This document shows, in pieces, positions 37,584-49,529 of a stretch of 64,000 bases of DNA. The position numbers and the translations under genes were made by a program. The notes under the pieces are model-generated. The model was not told the DNA's origin. It ran no database searches and worked only from the letters and a program-made list of their open reading frames with translations. The stretch comes from Rhabditoides inermis (taxonomy: Eukaryota > Nematoda > Chromadorea > Rhabditida > Rhabditidae), in the NCBI GenBank assembly GCA_963966185.1, contig CAWZYM010000226.1, positions 284,001 through 348,000 of the forward strand, given 5' to 3'. Position 1 is the stretch's first letter, and each line of letters begins with the position of its first letter.

Positions 37584-39114
37584 CATCTCTATCTCTATCT
37601 CTATCTCTCTCTTTCTACATGCATCAGTCCATATTCTCGCTCGCTCTACACTCTAAGGGTGAACCCCTTCCCGTCCCCCACCCACCCCGTTTACTCTCTC
37701 CTTGTGATTGATCCTGGCGAGTGAGAGGCCTTGGTGATGGCGCGACCACACCACAGCGTCGTCCCCAGAACAACTGCAAGACATGGTATAGTCAGAATCT
37801 GAGTTAGCTCTTCGCTATACGTCCAGTCACGGTGGACACGCGGCGCGGAACCGGCCCTCTCTTTTATAGTACTCTCTCCGCGTCTCTGACTGTGGGGAAG
37901 AGAGAGGGGGGAGAGAGAGGGAGGCAGGCGACGCACTTTTTCATGTGACTTTAACGGTTTGCTTTTCTTGTTTACGATTCTGGAACTATTTCGAAATCAC
38001 GTATTACGTTTCACCCATGTTTCAAGACAATCAGCGCGCGAGCAATGTTAATTCCATCATTCGATTTGCTACAGAACAGCATAGTTACGTTCATATTGTT
38101 ACGACACTGCAAACACGAAGAATGTTGTTGTGTACAAGCAATTTCGAGCTGTCGAATACGGTTCACACGCTTATCAAAAACAACGAACAGATTGAGAACC
38201 TCACCTGTCAATAAACAAGAAGTGGATTTGGAAGATAATATGACCGAACCGTGCTCACCTGACGACGAACTTGTCGTTGGCTGCGACTGCGTGTGTGGAG
38301 GGGCGAAGTTCGCCCACGAGGAGAGAGTGGTCGACCAGGGAGGCGAGGTCCACACAGCGGAGACAGCACTGGAGGAGAGACAGTTAGAAGGAAGGAGAGA
38401 TGGCCGTGTGGAATTGATTGGTGTAAGCTGTAGTAACCCACCGGTCCGCTCACATCCGTGCCTGGAGTGAAGCGCTCGAGAACGATGTACAATTGTCTGA
38501 AACGGTGTCTACCATAACGAAAACGTTTTTTTTCACAATAAAAAAACTGAAATGAATGAAAAGAAGCGTTTCTGTCAGTTCTGTCTACTACATAACTACA
38601 TATGCTGTCCTTTAACATTTCCAAAACAAGTTTCTACAGAATTGATCATATAAAAATGATCAATCTCACGTCTGGTCGTGGCTGAGTGCCATCCTGCGTA
38701 CGTGTTGTCCGCGGAACTCGATCACCCGGTCGGGCTGGTCGACGCGCCGCTGGATGAACGACCACGCGTCGTCACTGTGAAAACATGTTGTTTCTTCGTA
38801 TTGTATTCAATCACGTTTCATGTTCGCGTCTTCGTGGTGAGAGCAGAGATAGAATGGGCGAAAGAAGTACACTCACTCCTCGTCCTCCTTCTCTTTCTCA
38901 GCCTGCTTGAAGCGCCGCATCGAGAGCGCGTCGTTGAGCTAAAACAATACAGGAACATGGTACACAATGGTAATCTAACAGACCGACTTTCAAAACCCAC
39001 GATCTGCTGTGTGACGAGCTTGAAGCAGACCTTCTCGTTGTACTCGCCGCACACATAGATCAACAGACGGTCGAGCTGCTCGTGACAGACACAGTGACAT
39101 TCTGAAAGGGGGAG

Positions 39115-39166
<52 letters not shown>

Positions 39167-39427
39167 GGAGAGGGAGAAGGAGAGAGAGAGGGAGAGGGAG
39201 ACGGAGAAGGAGAGAGAGAGAGGGGAAGAGAGATAGACAGAGAGAGAAAGAGAGAGGGGGAGAGAGAGACGCACCGATCTTTCCCCCGTACTCCTCCTCT
39301 GTGAGTTGGTGCTTGAGGTAGCACTCGAGACACACCTTCTCGCGGTCGAGGATGTCGCGAAGCTCCTGCGAGTACAGTACTCTCTTTGTCTCTTCGTCTC
39401 TCTGTCTCTGTCTCTCTTTCTCTAACA

Positions 39428-39467
<40 letters not shown>

Positions 39468-40950
39468 ACCGTCAGATCGCCCTCGACGCTGATATCAGCC
39501 GACACCTGCAGATCATGTAGTACATCGGAGAGCGACTGAAAACTGGTTCGATTCTAATTTCAATCAGCAATTCTCTGCTCACCTTTCCTTCTGCCCTCGC
39601 TTGTTCTGTCATCTGCACCACCCGCCGGAACCTCGAGGATACAGCTGATGACACAAGCGGATGCTGCACGCTGCCGAGCTCGTTGAGAAAGCTAAAACTC
39701 GGGTAAGCACCGCCTCCACTAGCCCCGCCCACCGCAACACGGGACAGACGATCGAGTCAGTGACGTTCCAGCGATCGGTCGGCACTCGAGACAGCCACAG
39801 CTGTGACATAGATGTGATCATGGAGTGGCTGAAATGAGGAGGCGTGGTCAAAGGGGGCGTGGCCGGGCTCACTTTGCTCCAAACTGGAAGATCTCGCCGG
39901 TCATTAGCAGATCGTCGTTGAACCAGCATCCGCCGAAATGGGCGGGGTTCGAGAGAACACGACAGACAAAGTGGACGGAGAGGTCAGCGGGATCTGGAAA
40001 GGGGATCTCTCTATCTCTCGCTTCCCCTCTCTCTCTCTCCCTCTCCCTCTCTCTCTCTCTCTCTCTTCCTACCTAACGAATACACGACAATCTCCCCTAC
40101 TCCTCCTACTGTCTTCGTGCCGTGGATGAGCAGGCGCGACTCGTTGGGACTGAAATAACACATGCCCCGCCCACTCAGACCACGCCCACCTGAACTGACA
40201 CGAGTTGGCGCTCTTCCATCCGATCGATTCGAGACTGCGCTCGTGCAGAAACTCCACGGGGTCAGATTGGTAAACCTAGAGAGGAAGAGATGAGGGAGTG
40301 TGAGAGAGAGAGAGAGGGAGAGAGAGAGAGACAGAGAGAACATACGCAGAAGTGTGCCCCTGCTCCGATCACTGCAAAGTACGTTCCCTTCGGAGAGAAT
40401 GCGCAGTACTTGAGTGTATATCCATAGTCGTCGATCAACTGTTCCTCCCTCCAGTGTGAGTGCCGCGCGAAGAACGAATACTCATCGCGGAACGAGTCGA
40501 ACGCCTACAACGCTCGACTCCGCCCACATCAGCCACGCCCACTCCACCCACCTCCAGTCGGTCTCTCCAGAGATGCGGGTCGAAGCGCTGCAAGAAGTGT
40601 CTCTGCCAGAAGGGGTCTTCCCACGAGACGTAGTGCCAATGACGACAAGCGGCGCCTTCAAAGAGAATCCCCGTACTCTAATGGAGTCAATAGAATATCG
40701 ATATAGTCATTTGTTACTAATTTCGACCTTTAAACTGTATTTCCACGGCGTTCAACAAGTTCAACATCTCGGTACTACTATGCAGCTCACCCAATTGTTG
40801 AGATTGTCAGTTCTACTATGACGATTCCGCATGTATCTCTTCTTTCTCTCCGAAGTGCGAGACCAGCTCACCTGCACTGGCGAGTGCCTTGGCATCGAGG
40901 TGTGTGAATATCTCGAGAAGCACCTCTGCTGGTAGGGTCGACCAGTCCAT
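37467..40950 (-). CDS. fbxw5: F-box/WD-repeat protein 5 (FBXW5-like)
   Basis: The start is placed at ATG 40,950 (MDWSTLPAEVLLEIF) because human FBXW5 also begins a few residues before its F-box; an upstream in-frame ATG at 41,007 is the alternative. The F-box (LPAEVLLEIFTHL...CRHWHYVS...W) is followed by WD-type blades. Recognisable FBXW5 segments are FGGCWFNDDLLMTGEIF, LLIYVCG near VTQQIV, and VVWSRHHQGLSLARINHKERVN. The protein ends ITISGMELRMWKGQ at 37,467. FBXW5 is a substrate receptor of SCF and CUL4-DDB1 ubiquitin ligases. Many small exons; introns include GA/CT tracts. It lies 346 bp downstream of CTU2 on the same strand. Blades with weak WD signatures mean some exon edges are uncertain. 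Confidence 0.85.
39112..39272. repeat. (GA)n tract in an FBXW5 intron
   Basis: Purine microsatellite between the splice sites of the exons at about 39,105 and 39,275. Confidence 0.9.
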
Positions 40951-41296
40951 CTGATTCAGAAGATACGTGAACGTTGTTGCTAGCACATCATTCCAGGCCG
41001 CAAACACGTATTAGATGCAAGTCATATGATAAACGTTAATTGGGACACACCATGAGTATGTTTGCTTATCACTTCAGGACACTCGCGTTGCACATCATTA
41101 CGCAGACCGTAATAAATCAATCAAATTAAGAATTATAAAAACGATTAATAATTTTATTCCAATCCACACACGCATGCCATGCTCGGCGGTATGTATGGAG
41201 TACTCGACCATGAAAAGGGACAAAAACAGCGCGATAAAATGAAACAATGATTTACCCAGTAACAAACAACAAACAATAACAAAACACAAACACCGG
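40951..41296. other. Spacer between CTU2 and FBXW5
   Basis: Same-strand gap, AT-rich; CTU2 3' UTR and FBXW5 5' region. No gene seen. Confidence 0.4.
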
Positions 41297-41823
41297 TCAG
41301 CAGCGCGCGAGTCGATCCAACGACGAGTGATCGTCGACCTCATCTGCCACCTCCTGGCACGACGGGCAGAACCTTAATCAATCGATATTAATCAATAATC
41401 ACAATCGAAACATACAAATCCCACCTGTGCTGCTCGTGCCTCTTGGGTGCGCGGCACAGCTGGCACGTGGTCGCCCCGGGGGAGACGGTGTGGATCTTGG
41501 CTGACGTAGAGAGCACGGTGGTCACGGTAGCCTGGAGGCACCGTATAACTATTGTCACTCACAAAGCTTAATCTACGTACAATCATATATTTTCTTCAAT
41601 ACACTACTAACTATCATGTAGATTATATATCACATACCGTACTTCAGCAACGCTACCGTATCTCACCTTGAAGCCCTCCTTGAACAGGCCGTCGACGAAG
41701 GCGGCAGTGATTGCGTGGATGGAACCGGGAGGGGCAGAGGGAGGAGAGGGAGGGAGGCGGATCTGTAGGTGGTCCAGACCCTCGCAGTACGTCACCAGAC
41801 CGATCTCCTGCAGAGAGGTTGAT

Positions 41824-41863
<40 letters not shown>

Positions 41864-43612
41864 AGGTGCACACCTTGTCGGACACGTCTCTGAGTGGCCG
41901 CACCCACGTGAGACCGTCCCGCTTCGACACGACGCCGGTCAGCTCGGAGACGTCGCCGCCTGAAAGAGGGCATGAGAGATATGGGGATATAGTGAGCCCG
42001 CAAATGAGTTCCCATCTTTTCACGAGAGACATTAGGGCGGTTAGACAACGATCAGAATCAATTAAATGGTGTTTCTAATTTGACAAAACTTTGCAGAGGT
42101 AGCCAGGGTCGAACCCACGAACAGTTGGTTGCAGAGTGAGAGCGTTACCACTATGCCACCTGTTCATGTGAGACGACCCGCGAATAAAGAAATGAACGCC
42201 AAAGAAATTCTGCAGTCTGCATCACTTCTTGCCATACGGTGCCAGTTAGAGCACGATTATTTTTTGCTCGGAAAATGCTGAGCTAGTTGCGCGCGAAATA
42301 TATAATGATCGAGATAGATAGTAGAGTACCAATCAGTCTCTTCGAGACTTTGTTTCTCATGGTGTTTTAAAGGGGCTGAGAGCGAGAATGATAGTAAGAG
42401 ATTGAGATTGAGAAAAAATCACAAGACACCCACCCCTGCCTAGACACAACTGGGCGAGCGAGGCGCGCGCCAGCAAGTCGCCGTTGTCTGCCAGCATCAC
42501 CTGCAAGGGAAGTGATAAACAACAACAACAACAACAGACACATCAATAAAAACAACAACAACAACCCCACCTTGTTTATGCCGAGTGCCTTGGCGACGGT
42601 GGCGGCGACTCGATCCCTGGCAATCCTCTGCAGCTCGCCCCTGCTGGTGGCAGTGCGGGCAGACTGCAGCAGATGCGAGAAGGCGGGGATGGAAGACGTG
42701 GATAGGCAGGAGGACGAGGCTGAACGATACTGTATTGTGAAATTTTAAAGATCACGAGTGTAGGAATAATGGATATAGCAATACATATTAATACCTACTC
42801 AAGACTAAAGGATACCGTGAGTCGACAGCGACGAGATGTGTTCGAAAAATGGATCAAACGCTCACCCCGCACAACACTGTCAGCCAGGTCAGCATCCACA
42901 CATCCCGCGAGGTGGGCGGTGATCCATCGACAGGGGAGGAGGGGAGAGAGGGCGGCGACCCGGGACTCGACCAGGCAGATGGACGAGGGACAGGTGGAGG
43001 AGACCAGGGTGAGCACCTGAAGGTAGTCAAATTGATTAGCGAATGAGGAATGACCAGATAGGGATATTAGGGTTAACTACCGTGGGCTTGATCATGAGCT
43101 TCTTGTGCTTGGTCTGCTGGCTCTGGTCCTTGAGTGCGTCGGCGACTTGGGAGAGGAGGAAGGCGGCGGACGCCGAGCCATCGTACACTATCAAAGCCTC
43201 CAGCGACTCGCCGTCCTAAAAGGCACACCGTGTGTTGAACTGAACCCTGTACTTCATTATCTTGAAGGGAAAGTCAAAAGTCAGACTCGATCATGTAACA
43301 TAGTCGTTTTTATCCTTGAGTATGACCTTCATTGAAACACTGAACACTCCCACTCACCCTGAACACGCGTTTCTTGCCGAGCGTGGAGCGGAACTTGTGC
43401 TTGACTATCTGGACGAAGCACGCGCGGCAGTACACCGCTTTGCGCGGATCCACGCCTACAAACATACATCAGATATATCATATTACAAACAAAAACATCA
43501 AAACACGAGCAAATCGTTGAACATTACCTGAGAAAACGGCATCGGCCGGGCACTTCACGCACGTCTTGAGAATCGGAGCGCGCTTCCTGTTCGGGTTCTC
43601 ATTGGTGACCAT
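41297..43612 (-). CDS. tut-2: Cytoplasmic tRNA 2-thiolation protein 2 (CTU2/NCS2)
   Basis: Starts MVTNENPNRKRAP at 43,612, then CVKCPADAVFSG and VYCRACFVQIVKHKFRSTLGK, the conserved CxxC...CxxCF...HKFR N terminus of CTU2. GESLEALIVYDGSASAAFLL corresponds to the family's degenerate P-loop (SGG) region. Middle exons give LADNGDLLARASLAQLC and VRPLRDVSDKE, followed by a C-terminal zinc-ribbon-like CQLCRAPK...FCPSCQ. TGA is at 41,297. With CTU1 it thiolates wobble U34 of Lys, Glu and Gln tRNAs. It is divergent from UQCC1 over 268 bp. The symbol is by family similarity to C. elegans tut-2. Exons in the middle (about 42,840-43,030) were joined by eye. Confidence 0.88.
42097..42161 (-). other. tRNA-like sequence in a CTU2 intron
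   Basis: On the minus strand, AGGTGGC and GCTACCT can form a 7-bp acceptor-like stem (one G-U pair). GGCATAGTGGTAACGC resembles an A box and GGGTTCGACCC a B box. At about 65 nt it is too short for a normal tRNA and the anticodon arm is poor. Confidence 0.4.
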
Positions 43613-43880
43613 CTGAACAGCAAAGAAAAAAATTGTATCATAAAAAACAAAAAAAATAAAATAAAAAAACAGCTGATTCACACATGAAAATTCAATTCAT
43701 AAATCTCACTAACACTGTCGTGTGCACAAATTTACACTATCTCCGATTTGAGCAAGTTAATTCTAAATTGATTTCATTAGAGCGCGATAACAAACCCCTT
43801 TCAATTTGATTATTTATTTTTCGTTTTCGCTTGTTGTTATTGTTTTTCGTTGTTGGTTTGTTCACAATTTTGTATCCAGG
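43613..43880. promoter_or_regulatory. Divergent promoter region, CTU2 / UQCC1
   Basis: 268 AT-rich bp between opposed start codons, so both promoters must lie here or within the 5' UTRs. Confidence 0.5.
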
Positions 43881-45229
43881 ATGTTCTCCTCCCTGAGGAG
43901 GTTGCCCTCGTCCACCCTCCGCATCGCTCGACCGTCCACAATCACTCCGTTCACTGCTTCCCAGTTCTCCAATTCGCCGCTGCACTTGGTACGTTTACGT
44001 TCAATTTGTCGTGCTATGTTATACGTATTATGATGTGTCTAGAACAACGATGTGCCTCGCGGCCGCTCCTTCGACGACCACGTACAAGGCCTGCTCAACG
44101 CACCCGACACCAAGGTGAGCTTGAAGCTTATACAGTTGTACGTATTTCGTGTATACGTTTTCAACCGTTTTATGTTTGTAACCGTCTTGTATCGATCCTC
44201 GCAGATCCCGCACGCGCTCTCGCGCATTGCCGGCGCTATGAAACTCAAGTTCGGCAAGGACAACGTCGACCCGCAGCTCAAGACGGTCAGTTACGTGTTG
44301 TCGTTTGGTTCATGTATTGCAGCTGTACGAAATACGTTACCATACATTAGTGTTACTCTTTGATTTTCGTATTCAGCTGCTCGATCGTGCGTCGGCGCAG
44401 ATCTACTACGACTGCGCCAATAACTTCGACTACGAGAAGCTGTGCGAAAGTGGGTTGTTCACTTGTTTGTCGTAACCGATGCTGATCTCCCTGTTGCAGA
44501 CTTTGGCCTCGGCGACTACATGTCTTCGTGGTACAAGCTCACCCTCATGCACACATGGTCGGTTTCCCAAGTGTTTCACGTTGACAGACATGTTGTATGT
44601 TTCGCTATGCCGTTTTCTTTCTTCACAAGCATGGTTATCAATTATGAAGTATGATTGTTTGACTTACTGTATTGAACTTTCAATATTGAATTATTGATTT
44701 ATCGTTTTTCACAGGATGGTGCTTCTGCGTCTGCACGTGTCTCTGGACGCGGACGCGTACATGCGACTGCAGCGAGGTCTCCTGTCCACCATGTGGCTGG
44801 ATATCGACCAGAGACTCGCCATCATCAGTGTACGCCCCCCCCCTTCTCTCTCTCCTCCCCATATCCTCTCATTTCAGGAGGAGTTGAACCAGGTGATGAC
44901 TTCCAACTCGGACATGAAGCACATGCACGGCCTCCACCTCCAGACCTTCCTCGAGTACGACGAGGTACGGTGTTTGCTGTGATCGGGTTACTGTATTACC
45001 GTATAGTAGCGGAATGTGCTTTGCAAAACGCCTCCCAGCTTCCTTGAAACTAAACGCCTCCTTCAAAACTACATCGTTTTCGAAGAGACTGACCATACCG
45101 CAGGGTTTCCTCGGCGACGACCGAATCCTGGCGGGCGCCATCTGGCGCTGTCTGTACCTGCAGAGACCGTGTGACCCCATCCACGTCTCCCGTGTCATCA
45201 ACTACATCCGGTCCACGGTGAGAGAGTGG

Positions 45230-45272
<43 letters not shown>

Positions 45273-45422
45273 TTTCAGGTTGGCTGGCTAGACACTTTGG
45301 ACATGCAGGACATTCTTGTCGGGGGCATCCCTCAGTGGAAGCAGATCAAGCCCCGCTCACTCGACGCTGCCTTGCCAAAGGAGGAGAAGACGGAGCAGAA
45401 AGAGGCCACTGCCACACACTAG
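43881..45422 (+). CDS. uqcc1: Ubiquinol-cytochrome c reductase assembly factor 1 (UQCC1/CBP3)
   Basis: ATG 43,881 (MFSSLRRLPSSTLRIARP) gives an Arg/Ser-rich, acid-free mitochondrial presequence. The following exons match the ubiquinol-cytochrome c chaperone domain: AQIYYDCANNFDYEKLCE, MSSWYKLTLMHTWMVLLRLH, GLLSTMWLDIDQRL, LQTFLEYDEGFLGDDRILAGAIWRCLY and HVSRVINYIRS. The tail is Lys/Glu-rich, with TAG at 45,422; about 300 residues. It stabilises newly made cytochrome b during complex III assembly. Same strand as DDI1, 325 bp upstream. Confidence 0.9.
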
Positions 45423-45747
45423 GTGATATTGTAGTGATCAGTCTAGTCGATCAGAGACTGACCTTGATTGTTATACGTTAGAGTAGTGTTGTTAGAGTGC
45501 TCAAGATGTGTTTTGGTATTGTTGTAGCATGTACTGTACATACGGGACGCGTTGCCTGCGTGCGAGAGACAGATAAATTTGTTCGTGAACGATCGAGAAG
45601 CAGTGTTTTGTTGTCATTGTTTCCGGGGACGAGTTTATTCTGCGCGAAGAAGTCTTCGTGTGTGGTCGTCGAGGTAGGAGAGGGTGGGCTGGAGAGAGAG
45701 AGAAAGAAATAGAGAGAGGGAGAGAAAGAGAGAGGAGCTCTCCAGAC
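45423..45747. other. UQCC1-DDI1 spacer with a dispersed short repeat
   Basis: Contains a segment (45,551-45,631) with a close relative at 46,242-46,303 inside a DDI1 intron, then a GA-rich stretch just before the DDI1 start. Confidence 0.6.
45551..45631 (+). repeat. Short dispersed repeat, copy A
   Basis: Shares TTGCCTGCGTGCGA, TCGAGAA.CAGTGT and GTTTCCGGG in the same order with copy B at 46,242-46,303. It appears to be a small unclassified repeat about 60-80 bp long. Confidence 0.6.
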
Positions 45748-46003
45748 ATGAAGCTGCTCGTCGCTATCTCCTCCCGCGACGGCGAGCCTCTCTCGTTCGA
45801 AGTGAGCGAGGAGATGCGCCTCGACACCTTCCTCTCCCTCATCGACAAGGACGACGGTACTGTAGGGGTACTGTACTTCACATTTCGGGTACTGTAGTCT
45901 CGCACGACATCCACTCGATGCGCTTCCGGATCGCGGCAGAGTGGATGGATCTGGCGGTGGCGGAGGGAAAGCACGGCAAGGGTGTCAGCCTGCAGGTGAG
46001 TGG

Positions 46004-46048
<45 letters not shown>

Positions 46049-48537
46049 CTCTCTCTCTCAAGGGAGCCTTGCAGGACCTGCATCTGAAGGAGGGCGACAC
46101 AGTGGAGGTGGACGGCTCGTCTATGTCGAGTGAGAGAGTGTCCCCGCCGGCCCGGCCGCTCGTCATGATCAACGGCGTGCAGAAGAAGGGCAGGGGTGGG
46201 TGGCTGGATCAGTCTCGCCGGGAGACATACGAAATGAGTTGGAGTTGCCTGCGTGCGAAAGACGTTCGAGAATCAGTGTACTGTTGTGGTGTTTCCGGGA
46301 ACGGGTGATTCGAGGATACTCCGAATTCAGAAAGCGTTGCACCGATCTTGTATAAGTGTTTCGATTGGTGTTGACTGCAGCACCTCCTCTCTCGCCCGGC
46401 CGCATCCGCACCCTGATCCGCGACTCGAACCAGTTCAAGCAGGCGCCGAAGAAGGGCGGTGAGTCCTTCTCTCTCTCTCTCTCTCTCTCTAGCTCTCTCT
46501 CCCCCCCCCCTCTCTCTCCACCAACCCACTCCCCCTCCAGCCCCGCTGCTCTCGTCGGACCGTCTCACCAACCTGGTTCGGTCCATGCGCTGGCCTCGGA
46601 AGAGCAACATGCTGGCCGAGGCAGAGCTCCACAAAAAGTGCGTGTTCATCTCATGTTCCTCATCGTTTGTCTCTGGTATTATGCGCTTTTGCATTTACAC
46701 AACACTGTTCGCTCAACTCCCCCTTCAGCTCTCTGAAGACGTACCGCGACTTTTCGAATGCCGCGGCGCGCGCCCGCTGGCAGCACATCCACGCCCCTCT
46801 CGTAGACGTCTACCGCACCCATCCCGGAGATTACGGTACAGCTACAGTAACCATGATATCGCAACACGGTAGCTACAGTAGTCATGGTACCGTTATACGG
46901 TAGCTACAGTAGTCTCGAAAGCTACAGTACCCCGTGCAGGCGCGTTCGACCTGGTGTTTGCGGGTTGGTTCCGTGAGATGGTGCGGCGGGAGCGGGTGAT
47001 GAGAAAGGGAGCAGGCACGACAGAGGGACAGAAGCTGATCGAGGAGAGAATCCGGAAGGAGCAGCTGGAGAAGTGGGAGGGGGAGAGAGAAAGAGAAAGA
47101 GAGAGAGGGAGAGAGAGAGAGAGGGAGAGAGGGAGAGAAGGAGAAGGAGAAGGAGAGAGGGAGGGAGAGAGAGGGAGAGAGGGAGGGAGAGAAAGAAAGA
47201 GAGTGAGAAAGGGAGAAATAGAGATAAAGAGCAAAAAGAAGAAGAGCGAGATTGAGAGAGAGAGAGGGGAGAGAGAGGGGAGAGAGAGAGAGAGAGAGAA
47301 AGAAACCTTCAGGAACCTCTCCCGCGCGATGACGCACCTGCCCGAGGCGTTCACCCGCGTGGAGATGCTCTACATCCGCGCGCACATCAACGCCCAGCCA
47401 CTCAACGTGTTCGTTGATACGGGTGAGAGAGAGAGAGGGAGAGAGAGAGAGAGAGGGAGGGAGAGGGAGAGAGAGACAGACACACAGAGAGAGAAGCAGA
47501 CAGAGAGACAGAGAGATAGAGAGAGAGTCATGGTGTTGCAGGCGCGCAGATGACGATCCTCTCCGAGTCGGCGGCGCGCAAGTGCAACCTCGTCCACCTC
47601 ATCGACACCCGCATCAAGGCGCGTCTCTCTCTCTCCCTTTCTTTGTCTCTCTCTCTTTGTCTGTCTCTCTGTCTCTCTGTCTCTCTCTCCCTCTCTCCCC
47701 CCTCTCTCTCTCCTTCCCTCTCTCTCTCCCTCTCATCCCCTCTCTTCCAGATGAACGCTGCCGGCATCGGTGGCAAGGCGGAGGCGCTGGGCACGATCCT
47801 CGCCTGTGAGTTCATATAGTGTATTTATTTTTATTCAAAAACATAAATGAATAAGTTTTTGCGCATTTGACTACCTAAATGAAAATGCTGACTTCACGCG
47901 CGAGTATCGTGTACCACTTCCACATCGGGCAACCGGTGAAATTGAGACCGTACTCCTCTAATGTCAACTAGACATGACTAATAATAAGGGTCTTGATTAC
48001 ATCCCCTGTCCACTCTCCCATCAGGTGATATGTCGCTGTCGGGCCACTCTCTGCTCGTCTCCTGTGCAGTCCTGCCCGACGCCGCGGTCGGACAGGACAT
48101 GATTCTGGGGTGGGAGAGAGGGAGAGAGAGAGAGGGAGAGAGATCTCAAGTTCAGATTGGACACCCTTCTGCGTCATCGCTGCCTCATCGATCTGGGCAA
48201 GGTTGTTGATTGGCTTGAGCCTCTTCTCTTCCTATCCCTTTACTCTCTCCTCTCTCTCCATTTTCACATCCATATCAAAATGATATCGATTTGGCTCGAT
48301 GTGACATGTTCTGTTTGCAGCGCACTCTTACGTGGGCCGGAGACGTCACCGTGCCGTTCCTCACAGACGCCGAGGCGGCAAAGGTCAGCTCTCTCTCTCT
48401 CTTTCTCTCTTCTCTCTCCCCTCTCTCTCTCAATCCCCCCTCTCTCACTCTCTCATCCTCTCCTTCAGATGAGCATCTTCGGGATGAAGAGCGACGAGAG
48501 CGAGGAGAAGAGCAAGATCGCCAACAAAACCAAGTAG
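45748..48537 (+). CDS. ddi-1: DDI1/DDI2 retroviral-like aspartic protease, ubiquitin-directed
   Basis: ATG 45,748 opens a ubiquitin-like domain (MKLLVAISS...EPLSFEVSEEM). A linker leads to the helical HDD-type domain (LVRSMRW, DFSNAAARARW) and then the protease domain: INAQPLNVFVDTGAQMTILS, with the catalytic Asp in DTGA, followed by AARKCNL, GIGGKAEALG and ILGLDTLLRHRCLIDL. The C terminus (FGMKSDESEEK...) ends at TAG 48,537 with no UBA domain. DDI proteins cleave heavily ubiquitinated substrates such as SKN-1A/NRF1. Introns contain large GA/CT tracts (one about 220 bp at 47,080) and ACGGTAGCTACAGTA-type motifs. Confidence 0.93.
46242..46303 (+). repeat. Short dispersed repeat, copy B
   Basis: Intronic relative of 45,551-45,631, about 690 bp downstream in the same orientation. 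Confidence 0.6.
47080..47302. repeat. (GA)n tract filling a DDI1 intron
   Basis: About 220 bp of GA-rich repeat between donor AA|GTGGGAG and acceptor CCTTCAG. Confidence 0.9.
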
Positions 48538-48702
48538 ACACAATACTCGAAGCGATATGATTTACTGATAAACGTGTTCAGAAGTTATAATACTTGTGTA
48601 GATAAATATAAAGATGCATACAGTAGTTCAGTAGTGGCAAGATCTTGGTAGGCTAACGCCGAATGTACTGTACATTTGTGTGGATACTGTAGAGAGAGAG
48701 GT

Positions 48703-48966
48703 TCAGTATGAGATGGTGGTTGTGTGTTCTCCCTTCCCTCCCAGCCTTCCGTAGCGAGCGTTGTTTCCGTTCTTCTCTCCCGAATCATTCCTGTCCGAGC
48801 TCTCATCACTGGCGGAGGAGTCAGAGGAGTAGGAAGGAGAAGGAGCAGGGTAGGACGGAGCAGGATAGGAGGGGGAAGGATAGGAAGGAGCGGGATAGGA
48901 TGGAGAGTAGGAGGTTGCCGAGACTATGAGAGCCGTCGCACAGAGAAGAATTCAAAGAGAACGCAT
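48703..48966 (-). pseudogene. Pro/Tyr-rich secreted protein paralog, stop at codon 5
   Basis: Paralog of the gene at 49,530-50,294. It shares ATGCGTTCTCTT at the start, GTCTCGGCA at the signal-peptide end, a short run of SYPAPSYP repeats and an acidic Ser/Asp/Gly-rich tail. Codon 5 is TGA (ATG CGT TCT CTT TGA), where the intact paralog has CTC. Downstream the frame stays open for about 80 codons to TGA at 48,703. A TATA-like element (CTTTTATAC, about 48,999-49,007) lies about 35 bp upstream. The single stop could be recent, polymorphic, or bypassed by another start that I do not see. Confidence 0.7.
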
Positions 48967-49529
48967 TGTCAGTTGATATTTCGAGCTCAGAACAGTCGCT
49001 TTTATACCCCGTGAATTCAGTGATCTTCGAACAACGATCGAAATCGTAAGAGGATCAAAGTGACTGAACATTGTTTTCACAGGATGCCATCTTTTGCAAG
49101 TCATCACGTGAATTTTTTCGAAACAGAGATAGGCTCCATCATACTTCCACGCTGACGCTGACGCTCCCGTGCAAAGATTCAACTATTGATTTTGATCACA
49201 CCGCTTCAAGGAAATCAATAGTTGCATCTTTTGCATAACTCTCTTCTCTCCACTCCACAGCCGTCGTCATTCTTCTCTCTGCTCCCCCTCCTCTCTCTCT
49301 CTCCCCCTCTCTTCGCTCCTTCCCTCTCCCTCTCTCTCCCTCTCTCGCTCTCCCTCTCTCTCCCTCCCTTTCTCCCTCAGACAAACACAAGTATTATAGA
49401 CACAGTCACAGATACTCGATGCAATATGATTTACTGATTAACATGTGTTACAAATACAAACAACTCTCCGGTTACATTCATTGAATACTGCGACTCTCAC
49501 GTGAGAGTCGTTCAGGTCGTCTTCCCGGT
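48967..49529. other. Spacer between Pro/Tyr-rich paralogs
   Basis: Holds the promoter of the left paralog, a CT-rich run at about 49,272-49,378 and the 3' UTR of the right paralog. No further gene. Confidence 0.5.
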
